Shown: positions 1-13,111 of the stretch, one piece after another
Layout: each line of letters starts with the position of its first letter
How positions within the stretch are numbered: position 1 is the stretch's first letter
Assembly: GCF_037038585.1 (NCBI RefSeq)
Contig: NC_092520.1
Span: forward strand, 60,664,501-60,728,500
Reading direction: 5' to 3'
DNA: 64,000 nt
DNA from: Patagioenas fasciata
Taxonomy: Eukaryota > Chordata > Aves > Columbiformes > Columbidae
Notes under the pieces: model-generated
What the model was told of the DNA's origin: nothing
The model's database searches: none
Seen by the model: the letters and a program-made list of their open reading frames with translations, nothing else
Position numbers and translations under genes: made by a program

Positions 1-3000
1 CTTAATAGTTAAAACTCACACCTGTTCATAGGACCATGCCAAGTCCTTAAAATGAATTTAAGCCCTCTAATATTGCCATAAATTTAAGCAATAACTTATC
101 ACATGAGCCTTGATCTGGCTTTAGACACAGGAATGAATTTCACCTGTGGTGAGTGTTGTATGAAGGGAAAAAAATGTATGAGAAAGATTCCACAGAAATA
201 AGCAAGCTGATAAGTTAAACAAGAGGATTGGCAGAGAGCCTGCTATGATTGGTCATATTGGATAAACAATGTGAGAAAAGTAATCTGAGATATTTTAAAA
301 GCCATTCTAAATCCTTACCTAGAAACAAAGGAGAGATATACTACACTTTCTTTGTGTTAGCCAAGAAGGAGTGGGGATATCGTTCTCCCATTCATGCCTT
401 TGTTGAAGGTCTGAATTTTCAAACATACTGAATTAAAGCCAGAGGAAAATCTGAGCTCTAGAGATACAAAACAAACCAGTGATAAAGGAAAAGACTGTAT
501 AATAGGATAGCTATTAAACACTATTTTCCACCAATTAATATCATAACAGACACAGCTCTAACAGGATTAGAAAAATATAGTTTGACATGGTATCTCTGTC
601 AGTGTAGAGCACAAAAAACCCAAAGGCTATAGCTGAAGAAAACTAAAAATGTCAAGTTGTCTGAGCCAACCAAAGAGATTATTAACTATCAAAAAAACCC
701 CAAATATTTAATGCAGGCAGTAAAAATCTAGTGGCAGATATCTAAAACCAACTTTTAAATGTTTCATTGATCTAGTATTGAAGCTGCAAGGCTACTATTT
801 CACACCTGTCTGTGCTGCCAACTTCTGCAGGGATTTATCAGCTTACACGGCACAAGAACTTCATGTCTTTATGCGCCTGACCACACAAACTACACATCTA
901 AATGCAGGTTGTACATTCATCTTCAAGCTTTTACACGTGGTCAGTGCCTGTAACAAATAAGTGGATTTGAAGTAAAGGTTAAATGAATTATCATATTTAT
1001 CTGGGCCTCTGAGCTGTTACCAGGCCTTCCACAGCCTAGAAGTGTGTTCAGAAATGCATATTTCAAAGTAAAAGGTTAAGGGTTTTTACAGAGAGAAATA
1101 ATCAAGTAATCAACCAATTCATTTGCTAAGTTAGATGATAAAGACACTTTATGCTTTAAAGTCAGAAGAGAGGTAACATGATTTGTAAAATCCTTTCTGA
1201 AAACTGGGAATGTTGAGAGTTTGCTTTTAAAACTTCGTCTTTCAGGGGGAAATGTAATTTCACTTAGCAAGGAAATATATATGCTTTTGAGTGACCTTCC
1301 TTTTGTTTTACAATGACATCAGATATTCTGACATAGGACTAGAAGCAAGTAGAATAGAAAGCAGATGGGAACTCTTAGTAGAAAAATAGCAGATTTTGGA
1401 ACTCAGGTTCACACAGGGACTCAAATATGGATTTAACTTCAGGAAATACAGCATACAATTACAATAAAACTGTCCAAACATTACTCCTGTATGGCAACTG
1501 TATTTCATTCCCCTATTATGCATTATTTCTGAAACTAGTTTCAAAGCTGTACCCTGGAAATGGCTTCGTTCCAAGTCATTGTGTGTGGGATATTACTGAA
1601 TATAATAAAGCCCAGTTACTGCTGAATATGAAATGGCTGTTATTCACCTATCTGCTGTGCTAGTGACAAGCTTACCGTAAATTTGTGATTAACCAAAGTA
1701 AAACTTGGTGCGCGATGCAAGAAAAACCTGAGCTAATTAAGTATCTAAAACTTAGATCAGCAGTGATAATAAAATGCTCTTATTCACACTTACAGAGGCT
1801 CTATCTTATTTTTCTTAAATTTAAAGCAGTCTTTTGAGGGCATGATTACAGTAGTGTTCATTAGACAGAACCAGAGCTGTACCTGAGCAAATCTTGTAAA
1901 AATGAGCTCTAACTAGGAAAAAAAAGTGTTGCCACCTATCATAGACTAAGTGTACAGACCTTCTGCAGAGTGTGAATGTATAACATGAAAAAATTATAAT
2001 AGGCTACTTGTTTTTACTTGTTTTTAGATATTCTGTGTGCTTTTCATAAACGACTGTTGTTCTGAAAAGGGGCATTTGTGACATATTGTCCTTCTTTTTC
2101 CCCCAAGTATTAATGTAACGAGTTTTAATTAAATAAAAGCATATGAAGATTACAGCAGTGTGGACATAGAAGGACATACTGTGGTACACACATGTGTACA
2201 CATTATTTTTAGGTGAGGCTTAGTACACCTGCAAGTGAATGATAAGGTCGAATTTGAGGTTTCTAATTTCCCTCTAATTTAAGGCTAAACCAATAAACAA
2301 ATTAAACACAAGATGAGGTGAAATTAAGTATGCACTTGCTGGACCAAATTGTCTTTTCCTCTCTAGCAAACCATAATGTTTCACAAGAGAAAACAATAGT
2401 TAACTATTTCAGCCATGTGCAATGGATGAAAACGGCTGAATCAGTATTTCTGAATGTTAGTGTTTAACTTGATTTCACCATATGTCACAAGAGCTTCTTG
2501 GATTTAATTATGACACTGCATGAGAAAAAATAAAGATTTTAAATCTCCCCAGTAAAACTTTCCAGAGATCTCCTAAGGGAATCCCATTGTCATCATTATT
2601 GGTTTTGACAGACTCACTGTGTGAAACAGACTTATCATGTCATTACTCCAGGACATTAAATTGCTCAGTGAAGTGAATGCATTCCCGTCTCAGTGTGTTG
2701 AGTCACGCAGCCTCTATGCAGGGTTTGCAGAATTCCTTTATCTCCTGTAACCTCTGTGACCCACCCCAGTGACTGACTGGCACCTTCGCTGTGTGGGGTT
2801 AGGATACCTCCAGGCTTTCACTTTGAGGAGCTTTTGTAAACTGTTCTTTTAAAAGCTGAACAAGGCCTTCACAATTATGAAGCAATCAAGGCACCTTTTC
2901 TGCCTTTCTAAATTCTTGCACAAGAGCCTAGTGTCAATGAACCCATGTGCCTAAATGAGCTCTGTTACAAAAAGAGATAAAGATGACAATTGTAGTGTTT

Positions 3001-5686
3001 AAGCTGACCTGTGATTATCTGAATTGAATCTGACACAGGTATGCTCCACGCTGAAAGTTGCAGTGGCCACAGGCAGATTACTAGACACTATCAACTCAAC
3101 AATCATTTTCATTTTAATTGTATCAGAATGATGACCCACTTCAAATCTTCCTATTTTTATCATCTGGATTGGAAACATCAGCTGATAATGTTGTCAGTAA
3201 AATCAGTTGTCCTAGCCACAAAACTGACAGCCCTGGGCAACAGTGGCTTCTTTCAATTAACACTGTGCCTTGCAAAGTTGGCCCATGCATAAATTGGCAA
3301 GAACACTTATTGAGCTAAACCAGATGAGACTGAACAGCCAAACACGTGAGAAGAGATAGTATTTATCCTGATCAAACAGGAAAAAAAAAAAACTGAAAAA
3401 AATAGCAATTTTTTATTTTAATAAAACAGTAGTACAACAATCTGCCTAATAATTCTGCCTCAAGGAATGGGTATATACACAAAGGTGCAGACTTGATTAG
3501 TTTGGACTTGATTTTTTGAAATAGACGCTCAAATACAAACCTAAAGAGGAAAAAAAATGATATACCGTCACCTATTTTTTGACTGTGCATGAAAGATACA
3601 GGTTTAAAATATGAGACATACATGTAGGTACTTATTTTTCAATTCATTCTTTCATTTATATCTCTCTGAAGTTACACAATATTTTGCAGTGTGAGCACAC
3701 CTGAAAAAATGAAGAGACAAAAGGAAGATAATGGTTCTGTGCCTATCTGCAATAGTTGCGTATCGCCTTAAGAAAAATAAAGGTTATTGCACAAACAAAT
3801 TAACAAAAAACAGCTGCCACAATCCTTCTGTAAGAGCAAGGTAATGTAAGCCTACAGCCACAAAGCACTAAAGGGCTTTCGAATCACATGATTCGTTTTG
3901 TGGCAATGTCTGTTTCCTTGAAACAATGTGGCACTGATATATATATTTGTGACATTTTTGGTACCAAAAAAAATCTTTTGGAAAAATAGAACAACAAAAA
4001 TGTAATAGAATAAAAAAAAAAAAAAAACATTGATCTGTTCTATACCAAGTGTATATGCTATTATAAAATGAGTAAGGAATCAAATACAACCAACAGAGTA
4101 GGAATACTTTCTGCTCTCCCAGAGCCTCAGATCTCAGAGGTCAAAAGCTTCAGGAAATTTCTCATTAGTCAAGACCAGGTTTTAATATGCTTGTGCTGCA
4201 CCCTGTGAACAGCCACACAAATTTCAAGCTGCCTGTACAAGGAATAAGGAACTAACAGGACATGAGGTGGGTTTCCGCAGAGCATTGCTCCCTGCCTACC
4301 GGCCTTCCTCTCCGCATTTGTCCTCCTGGTTCTGTACAGCATTGCCCTCACTTTCCAAATCCATCCCCTCCCACATCCCAATCTCCCTGTCCATCTTTCT
4401 CCAGGGATACCTCCTCTCTGCACTCCTGGCTCTTCGAACTCCCACCCTCTTGATCAAACTCTTCCTCGACACAACACTGCACCATGACAACTGATGATGA
4501 AATAGTTGTCAGGCATGACTGTTGTTTTGTGTTCTATTCCCTTTTCTGAAGCCAGCATTGCTGGAAAAAAATCAAAGTGATTATCATGACATTTCTTACT
4601 ACCTATAAATAAAAATTTTCAGGTCTAAGATAAATTGGAAGCTGTATTTTATATATGATTTCACTGCGAAAGAGGATTTTAGGTTTGAGGTTTGTTGTTT
4701 TTTTTTTTTTTTCAAATGGCCAGCAAAAGGGCACTCAGAACATGGACATCTTCCTCAGTTGTTGAGTAGCATTTTGCACTGATATTTCCAAAATACATTT
4801 ACACTTAAAATGGCAATGTTTTTCCTTATTTTATTAGTCATTATACTCCTGGCATTTTCCTTCTGAACTTTTTCTTCTAAAAGTTTCCTCAAAGGCAGCC
4901 AAGTATGCAAGTCCCTTTTATTTCTTAATTCCAACAGGGAATATGGTAAGTGCCTGCTCTGCTTTTTATTAATGCATAGTTTACAGTGGAGATAATCCTC
5001 ATGATCCCAGGAACAAAAACACCCACTTCATGCAGGTGTGTGGGCATGGTTGAGTTTCACTGCACTGCCAGATTTCTAACACAGGTCTTAAGATTTATGC
5101 TTGCTATATAAATATGAAATCCTTCAAATGGTTTTGTATCCAATGTATCACTAATTTATAAAAGTAAATAAATAAACAAAAAGCTAGCACGTGCCACTTA
5201 GTAGAGTCTTTGAAAAGCCTTGATAAAATAATGATTCATCTTGCTTAACAAGTGGAAAATAATGCCTACTATGCAGTTGTTAACACTTCTTATAAACCTC
5301 TAAAACAATCTTTTTTTGCTCAGTGGTAGAAGAAATCTTCACAGGTTTTCACACAAAATCTCTAAGCAGCTATCCAAGATTTGCAGGTTTTTCCTCCAGC
5401 GTTCTTCCTCCTTCTGTTTGCTATTCTACTTGGCTCTGCTCTCATGTGTTAATATGAGGTGCCATTCTAAAACAAAAAGAAGTTTAATCAAAAGCAGATA
5501 AATTTGCTGATGTGACAGCATATCAAACACAAAGGCTGCTAGAGCAGGTTTTAAAGAAAACTCACAACATTCTGCAATACCTCAAGCATATACTGCACTG
5601 GAGGATGTGCATGCTTCATTATTACATCTCAGAAAAAAAAAAAAAACACAACCTCTATATCCTGACATAGTGAGAGAATAAAAATT

Positions 5687-5698
5687 GGGGGGGGGGGG
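5687..5698. repeat. Poly(G) run, 12 bases
   Basis: Twelve consecutive G in AT-rich intergenic DNA. Such runs are error-prone in sequencing. Confidence 0.9.
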
Positions 5699-7830
5699 CG
5701 GAAAGAAAGAGTAGGTACTGCTTGTTTCCTGATCTGACCTGGTTCCTACAAGTCTTTCCATCTCCTCCTGGGCAGCTACTGCTCTAGGAGGGGTTATTTG
5801 CTCAGGTGAAGTGGTGTGTCAGCACAGGGAGCCAGCTCAGGCCACACGGTGCTGCAGCTTTTTTTTTGCCCTACCTATAAAGCCCTCTTACAACTAGAAA
5901 TATTGGAATACTAGAATATTAACCTTGGGCAAAGGGTGTTCAAATGCAGCTTCATTCTTTCTGGACAACAACACCAAATATTCATGCCACAAAATACCTG
6001 ATCTAATAAGTGTGGCCAGATTTATGTTGCTTCTGTGGAGCCATATCTGATTCTACATCGTGGCTCTACTCATGTTTGACTGTACCTACTGAGATCTCAA
6101 AGCAAGGTTTCCTTTCACCAGACCTGACCTTGTGTGTGCATGGCACATGGAAGGAGGAGAGACTGGTGATTGACAGCAGCCAGTATTGTTAATAGAAACC
6201 TTATCTCCTGATTCACAAAGCAGTATAGTGGTGTTTTGACATTACTCTCCCTCATCTTCAGATGAAAGTGTTGTAAAGACAACTTCTACTCATTCGTTAA
6301 TACATTTTAATCTTGTGCCTTACTTCATGACACTTATTTAAGCTTACTCCATAAGTCCTCCTATTGATGTTATTAAAATGTCAGCATACAGTGATATGTC
6401 TATTTTGAAGATCCTTCCTGAAAAAAGATGAAGTAATTTTTTCTCTGTAAATGTTATCATCTCATGCAGATAAAAAGCCCCTTCAAACAAATGCCTGATA
6501 GAACAGGTATGATAAGAAATTATGTGGGCAGGTAATTTTCCTACTCCTTAACTATTAGCTATTAAGACAGACAAATAATTCCACCCTTAACAAACATCAA
6601 ATGATCTTCATGCTCATTGATTTTGAAAAACGGAAGTTCTCACAATAGGAGAAGCCAACACATCACTCCATATTTGGGCTTACAACAGAAGCAAGTATCT
6701 GGTTGTCACCAGGAATGCCTGCAGAACAGCAGGCCTTGGTAAGGCACTGGACGATGTATGTGAGCACACCAGACAACTGGGGAAAGGGTTTTTTACATAA
6801 GCTATGCGTGTAGCAATATGTAAGTGCATGATGGTTTTGATTACTCTCCTCCATCTTCTACTGTTTACAATTCTCTATAGCTATATCACATTTCTCGTCA
6901 GACTGCAATACTTCTGAGATACGGCTTATGTCTAGCTGAACTGTCTCCAAGGCATATAAGATACTATGGGGCTGTCATAAGTACACATTTTTAATCCTTT
7001 CTTCTCTCTAGTCGTATTCTCGTCGCTGCTTATTAACTGCCACTCTTTAGAAAGCCTGGTCTTGAAGATTTGCTGCTTCCCTGTTACTCTGTGGTTATAC
7101 GCTGCCTTCAATTCAACCAACTAAATTAAGTCAATGGCATCCAGCTTCTCTCTCTAGGCTTTCACCTGCTGCTTCAAGGCAGAAAAAAGAGCAGTTCTCC
7201 CCAGTCTGCAGCTGTAGGCTAATTATCTTTGGTCTGTCAGCACAAAAATTTAAAGAAATACACACTCTTACCCTTTTTTTTTCTTTTCTTTCAAGTAAAC
7301 CATAGGCCAAGTGTTCTCCATTTAATTTTTTTGTTTAACCCTACTGACTTCAGAGCCTGTACATAATAGTTGAATTTAGTCAGGTAGATTATGATTCACC
7401 TAGTTCTTCTCCCCAAGCACTAGATGGGGAATTCTCACACCACATTTTAGTCTCTGGATTCCACTACAGAAATCAGACATCTAAAATTTGGGTTTGAGCA
7501 TTGCCATGCCTATGATTCTTTCTGCATCTGAGGCACAGAGACCTACATCAGCTGCGCCTGAGGCTGCTTTTCCCTCCCACACCTCTTCAGACTGAGGTTT
7601 CCTGCCCCACCTTAGAAAATAAATGGATGAAGGGCATTAAAGAGGCAGAGTATCTCTTTCCCTGTTTAAGATTATAAATGTTTAAGATGGTGCCTCTGGT
7701 TTTAGAGGAAATTCAGCCTGATTTCTAGGGATACAGAGTTTTTATAAAAGCAGGAGTTTGAGAAGAACTCTAGATGTGCTACCAAAAAAGAAATGTATTA
7801 TTTCTCTTTACACCAGCAGGAAGGAATTAA

Positions 7831-7831
<1 letters not shown>

Positions 7832-7861
<30 letters not shown>
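7832..7861. repeat. Microsatellite (AAC)10
   Basis: Ten perfect AAC units, preceded by A-rich sequence. Confidence 0.97.
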
Positions 7862-7862
<1 letters not shown>

Positions 7863-10800
7863 GTTAAATAGGTGACGGTTTCCTTTAATGACTCACTTAA
7901 ATATGAAATGGTAAGGTGACTCAAAGTTTACACCTGTGCTATTTGAACACCACTAAAAGAAATGTATGGAGCAATGCTGAATTGTCTGTTGACCTAGTAG
8001 TGAATTTTATTCATGTTGCCATGGGGAATACACTGCTCATTAATTAGTTTACTTATCCTTAATATTTTTTTGCATTAGCTTGCAAATAGACATTTCTAGG
8101 TTAAATCAATCATTTGCCAAGGATCTGATGGGTTGGTCGTGTCCTTGTCGTAGAAAATGGTTAACACTGCATTAAGCAGCTAAAAAATGTCATCTCTGCT
8201 AATGGAGGAGAGATAGGAATCTGTCCAAGTCTCATGGAACTAATTCTAAAATAACAAGAGAACCCAGGGAGGCTCTCTTTTCCACCTTGTAGTGGAGAAC
8301 TGAAAGCAGTTGCAGACACCTAAGCAACTGAAGCCCGTGGAAAAGACATATGGCACAGGATACATCATGTGATTGCTTGGATGCAAAATACAGAAGACAT
8401 CTGAAAATGTCATCTGTGAATCTTGACTGTTGGTGGGAACATCTCTCACCCAGAGCTAAGCTTTTTGAAGTGCAAGGCCTCAGCTGTTTCCTCAGCTCTT
8501 CCTGCTGACATTCTTCTCTTTGATGCCAGCATCAGCTCTGCCTCTTTTAGGATAAAGTTCATGTCTTTAACATGAGGATAGATTTTATTTATTGAACCTT
8601 CAACAATGTTTTTCTCTTGCTCCATTTTCCCAACTGTTTGTAATGTTGTTTGGTTTAATAAATTTGGGCTGTGACTGCTAGAAAAGTCCCACAAATGCTC
8701 CAGTGGGGTGCTATTTTCTGCAGTTATTGTATACTTTGAAAAATTGTCCATGCTGCCTGACCATTTGGAATAAGCCAATTTGTTTTGGCTCTTAGTAGCA
8801 GAAAATGCACAAGTAATTTGAACTCATAAGATATGTTTACAGCAGTCTTCCTTTCTGCCTTTCCTCTTGTTGGTAACAAGAAGGGTATTGATTTCCTATT
8901 ATTTTTTTGCACTGTTCTAATTTTAAGACTATTGTAGCTATATGAACCTCAGGGGATCTAAAACCACAGTGCTGAAGGGGTTAAGCAAGTTTTTAAGCAA
9001 GGAAAATGTGTCCAGACTCGCTGAAGCTTTTAAAATGCCATCTAAAAATCAGTGTATAGGAGTCAGCACCAGCTCAGCCACTGAACACAGAAAGCAGTAC
9101 TTTGGAAAGAGAACTTCATCATTCAGGTATTTTAAAAGTTCATTTTTAAACCTGGAGAGTGGCAAAAGCTGTGCAGCTCAGACTGTTCACTGCAGGAGGA
9201 GGCAGGGGATGGTGAGCAGCTGTGTGATCAACAACGTAACACCTGGTTTCTGACCTAAAGTGACTAAAAAACTGAAGATCTCATCACTGGCAGCCACAGC
9301 TCCCTGTAACATGATCTCTTCTCTGATATATTTGGCTAATGCTCTTTGTAGGCCTCCGGTAGGCTCTTGCTCCAGTAAACAATCCCTCTGAGTTCTTTCT
9401 TTCCTTGTAGAAACTCATAGAGATGAGAAACAAACTATGAAAGATGGGAAATGGATCTCAAAGCAGGGAGCCCCTTTCCTGTTATAATGGCCAGCCAGTG
9501 TGCCTGTTGCTCCAAGTTTTAAGATCACCAGGTGTCTCCTAGGCTTTATGGATTCCCTAATCTTTCCTTCAATTCCAAATTATAGCATTCATTCTTCCTG
9601 CTATAGGAATCTAACTGCATCAAATGTTTCTCAGTCTGCCAGAGGATTGCTTATAAGCATCGTATATTTGTTTCAGTCCTACACGCTTCCGCACATTTTT
9701 TTATGTAGTCGTGTACAAAGTCAGTGGGACTTTTATGCCTGTGTACACCAGAGCTGAATATGGACTTGGATTTACTGTGTCATCCAGCACTGGTAACACA
9801 ATAGCATTTGTCAAAGTGCCAGTGTGAAGTGCAAGTGGATTTCAAACAGCTGTAGTGCTGCCATATGCTGCCCTTTGGTTAAGCCATGACTTAAAGTTCA
9901 GCTTCCCATTTAGAGCAAAAAATTGACAGATTCATCTGTTTTTGGATCTTCAGAAGCAGTCAGGCTCTTTGCTGTGCCTTATTCGTCTAAATCCTTCAGA
10001 TGGGTGCTGCTGACACTGCTCCCTGACATCAAACCCAGCGAGTGCCTTGATTTCTGAAAAACAACCTCCTTATGGAGTTCACTGCCCATCATTAATGAAG
10101 TGTGTCAGATCTCAGCCCAAGCCAAAAAGATCAGAAGAGAACTCACAAACAGGCACAGTGCCAGTAAGACCTGATCTCCCACTTAGGACACATGTTGAAT
10201 TAGGGCCATGTAAGGGTCAGAGCCCTCAGACAAGATTTAGGCTGCTTAGGTGGGCTTGCAGTCTCCTTTGCAACATGAGCCACGCCCTCGATGTTAAAAG
10301 GGAATTCCCTAAATGTCAGGTTTTGGGATATCCTCGGTCTGTCTCTCTAACTGAACAGAGACAGGATAATGCCACTGCGTGCAACTGGACAAGCAGTGTT
10401 AAAGTTTGATTCTCTAAATCGCTGTTTTGTGAATTTTAGAATCTTTTCTGAGCAACGGTCGTTCAGCTATCATGAGTGATATAACTTCAATACAAAAGAA
10501 CAACTGAGTCAAAATACCTGGCAGAGCACTGACCTGAATTCATATATTTATATCCCTGTTTTGAGTCACCCTGGTCACATATTTCAGCCCAGGACTGCTG
10601 CACTCCTGGTGAATAACCTAACCTGGGAGGCAAATTCATGTTTCTAGAGGCAATGGAGATGGTGACAGTCTGACTGCTAGTAGGGACCCTTAGCACTTGG
10701 GAAAGGACCCAGCCTTTGCTTAAAGTGTGGTCTACAAAAGATGGATTGAGAAATAAAGCAAATTGTTAGTACAGGCGTGATTTATGTGGTTTGTGAGGGA

Positions 10801-11571
10801 AAAAAAATGGTTTAAGAGGCCTATTTGAAAAAGGAGTTTTAATGCAACAGATTGGAAGATACAATGACAGTGTATTCAGATAAATATTTCTTCTTAATGG
10901 CCTGATTTTGCTGTAGAGAAACATAGTTAGAAACCTCTTAGGCTTTGTGACTGCAGCTGAAAATGTAATCCTCTCCTTCTGGATAGAATGCCTAAGAGGT
11001 GCTGAGCAGTTTGAAATCCTACTAATAGTAATGCAAGTTTAAAGTGCTTATCACCATTCAAGGTGTTTCACAGGAACAGTTTGCCACAGTGCTGTGGACG
11101 CAATAACTGGCAATGATGGCATCCAAACTGTTTCACATGCAGTTCCTTCTCAGCTCTTCTGAGATGACACTATAGGAAAAAGCCATGCAATCTCGACCAG
11201 CAAACTATATATTTTTCCCCTCTTTTTGTTTTTAAAGGACAAAGCAGAACTAAGGGAGAGTTCAAAGTACAGCAAAAAAAATTGTTTGGGGCATGGAAAA
11301 TTCACTAAATGGAAATAGACTGAGGAGCATGGGTGCCATAAGAATGAGAATGAGATGAATGAAATTCTTTTTTAAAGGTGAAAATATGCTAAGAAGTGGT
11401 AGAATTTAGGAGTTGATTTCTGTGTCTCAGAAGAAACGAATAGAGAGAGTTTCAAAGGTGGAAAGCTAAAAATTGATCAAAGAAAACACTCTTTCATATG
11501 ATGTGTGACTGAACTGTGAAACTCACCTCCACAGAAAGCCACTCAGGCCTAGAATTTAGGAAGATTAAAAA

Positions 11572-11615
11572 AATCAGAATTCGAACACTGATTAAGAGTG
11601 CTCGGAGTTCTGATT
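11572..11615. repeat. Imperfect inverted repeat, about 18-bp stem with a 7-nt loop
   Basis: The left arm 11572-11589 (AATCAGAATTCGAACACT) pairs with the right arm 11597-11615 (AGTGCTCGGAGTTCTGATT), with one bulged base and two mismatches that become G-U or A-C in RNA. The loop is GATTAAG. A further TTAAAAA/TTTTTAA pairing lies outside after an asymmetric gap. Not recognised as a known RNA. Confidence 0.75.
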
Positions 11616-12106
11616 TTCAGTGTTTTTAAAGAAAAAGAGCTTGGTACACTCATTGATTATGTTTATCTTAAAATAGCTGGCAACGGGTAGGAATTTTGCA
11701 AGAGTCATTATTTCTAAGAGACTTGGAAATGTTACTAAATGGGTCTTATATTTCACAGCGATTTAATTGCCACTTGATTCATGACTGTCAATTTGTTAGT
11801 AATCAGGGGCCAAATTCTTCAGGGCACTGAAATCAGTCAACTGCATCAACAAAAAACTCCGGGTTTAAGAAATGACATTTGGGTCACACACTATTCTAGG
11901 AGCCAGCAGTAATGTTAAATAGAGCCATCAAATAACAAATAGGGAGTGTAAGCCTGCCCAAAGCTCCTCCTGCAACCCAGAAACAGCCTCTTCTGAGAAG
12001 CTGGTGCCCACCTCTGGGTCTGCAGCAGATGCTGCTGCGATAGTTGCAGCTATTTCTCTCTGCCTCCGTGCTTCTCACCACCCATGCAGCTTCCAAGTGT
12101 TTAATT

Positions 12107-12192
12107 ATCATAGAATCATAGAATAGTTTGGGTTGGAAGAGACCTTTAAAGGTCATCTAGTCCAACACCCTTGAAATGAGCAGAGATATCCT
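12107..12192 (-). mobile_element. CR1 LINE, 3' end fragment (first of two)
   Basis: On the plus strand it begins ATCATAGAATCATAGAATAG, the reverse complement of the CR1 3' octamer tail, followed by the typical GGGTTGGAAGAGACC, TCATCTAGTCCAACACCC and GAGCAGAGATATCC words. It is therefore a minus-strand CR1 copy cut off about 86 nt from its 3' end, where a second CR1 tail begins. CR1 retroposition usually leaves such 5'-truncated copies. Confidence 0.9.
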
Positions 12193-12195
12193 TTA

Positions 12196-12478
12196 TCATA
12201 GAAACACAGAACGTCCTGAGTTGGAAGGGACCCATAAAGATCATTGAGTCCAACTCCTGTCCCTGCACAGGACAACCCCACAGTTCACACCATGTGTCTG
12301 AGGGTGTTGTCCAATTGCTTCTGGAACACTGTCAGGCTTGGGGCCATGACACCTCCCTGGGGAGCCTGTTCCAGTGCTCCATCACCCTCTGGGGGAAGAA
12401 CTGCCACTCCTCCTCTCCTTGTGAGGAAGCTGTAGGCCAGGATGAGGTCTCTCCTCAGTCTCCTCTTCTCCAGGATGA
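12196..12478 (-). mobile_element. CR1 LINE, 3' end fragment (second of two)
   Basis: Starts with ATCATAGAAACACAGAACG, TTGGAAGGGACCCATAAAGA and TCATTGAGTCCAACTCC, then continues through the well known CR1 3' region (GACAACCCCACA, CCCTGGGGAGCCTGTTCCAG, TCTCCTCAGTCTCCTCTTCTCC). It is a different CR1 subfamily from its neighbour, judged by the tail sequence. The left edge abuts the first copy, so either this one inserted into the first or both landed at the same AT-rich spot. The right limit is approximate. Confidence 0.9.
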
Positions 12479-12787
12479 TCCTTAAACCAGATCCTCCTGG
12501 TTGTTTGTTTCTTGCAAAGCATGGCTGGCGGAGCACTCGGCAGCAGTGCAGAATATGAACTAAGGCACACCAAAAGCCCTGGATGAGCCCCCATGTACCT
12601 TCCTTATGCAATCAGCCCATTTCCAATCAGCTGATTTTCAAATGGCTTCTGTCACAGCTACATGCAGAAAGCTGAATGACCGAGCACCATCACTTGGTGC
12701 TGCAGCGAGGGCTGTGCGAAACTCCCGTTTCGTGCAACACAGAGCAGCTCTTCCCTTTGAGAAGGAACCATCCAAGCTCCGAGGACT
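12479..12787. other. Intergenic stretch between the CR1 pair and the 162-bp duplication
   Basis: Moderately GC-rich, complex sequence with no recognised element. It may include more decayed CR1 sequence at its left end. Confidence 0.5.
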
Positions 12788-13111
12788 GAGGCCTTGCCAC
12801 CTCCTCCCCACCTCCCTGCAAAGCCTGAACAGCTCAGGGCAATCCCTCATGGCTGCTGGCTGAAAGAGAGAGGATACCGTCAGTCCTTACAATTTCTGCA
12901 AGCAGGGATGAGCCCTGTCTGGACCAAGGTGTATTTCCATCTGTCAGTAGAGGCCTTGCCACCTCCTCCCCACCTCCCTGCAAAGCCTGAACAGCTCAGG
13001 GCAATCCCTCATGGCTGCTGGCTGAAAGAGAGAGAATACCGTCAGTCCTTACAATTTCTGCAAGCAGGGATGAGCCCTGTCTGGACCAAGGTGTATTTCC
13101 ATCTGTCAGTA
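12788..13111. repeat. 162-bp tandem duplication, two copies (12788-12949 and 12950-13111)
   Basis: The unit running from GAGGCCTTGCCACCTCC to CATCTGTCAGTA is present twice head to tail with a period of exactly 162. I see one difference inside the unit (GAGAGGATACC against GAGAGAATACC), apart from the edges. The unit is non-coding, and 162 is divisible by three, so any frame open in one copy stays open in the next. Confidence 0.95.

Larger units (their letters stand above)
1..12106. other. Intergenic DNA downstream of EFNB2, left part
   Basis: AT-rich, single-copy-looking sequence with homopolymer runs (A16 at 4012-4027, T15 at 4698-4712, G12 at 5687-5698), the (AAC)10 repeat and the 11.57-kb hairpin. 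A pyrimidine-rich plus strand lies at 4260-4460. Open frames are short or lack ATG, and show no domain or family likeness. No tRNA or rRNA signature was seen. Confidence 0.7.

Noticed and set aside
4485..4511. 8-bp perfect inverted repeat TGACAACT/AGTTGTCA with an 11-nt loop
   Set aside because: Short arms and a long loop; such repeats are expected by chance in a window this size.
8446..8778. 110-codon minus-strand open frame with a helical-looking C-terminal half
   Set aside because: Begins at TTG, not ATG; no recognised family, no splice sites or poly(A) signal that fit, and of a length expected by chance in 64 kb.
10047..10409. 120-codon plus-strand open frame
   Set aside because: Begins at TTG, no domain, no neighbouring exon signals.
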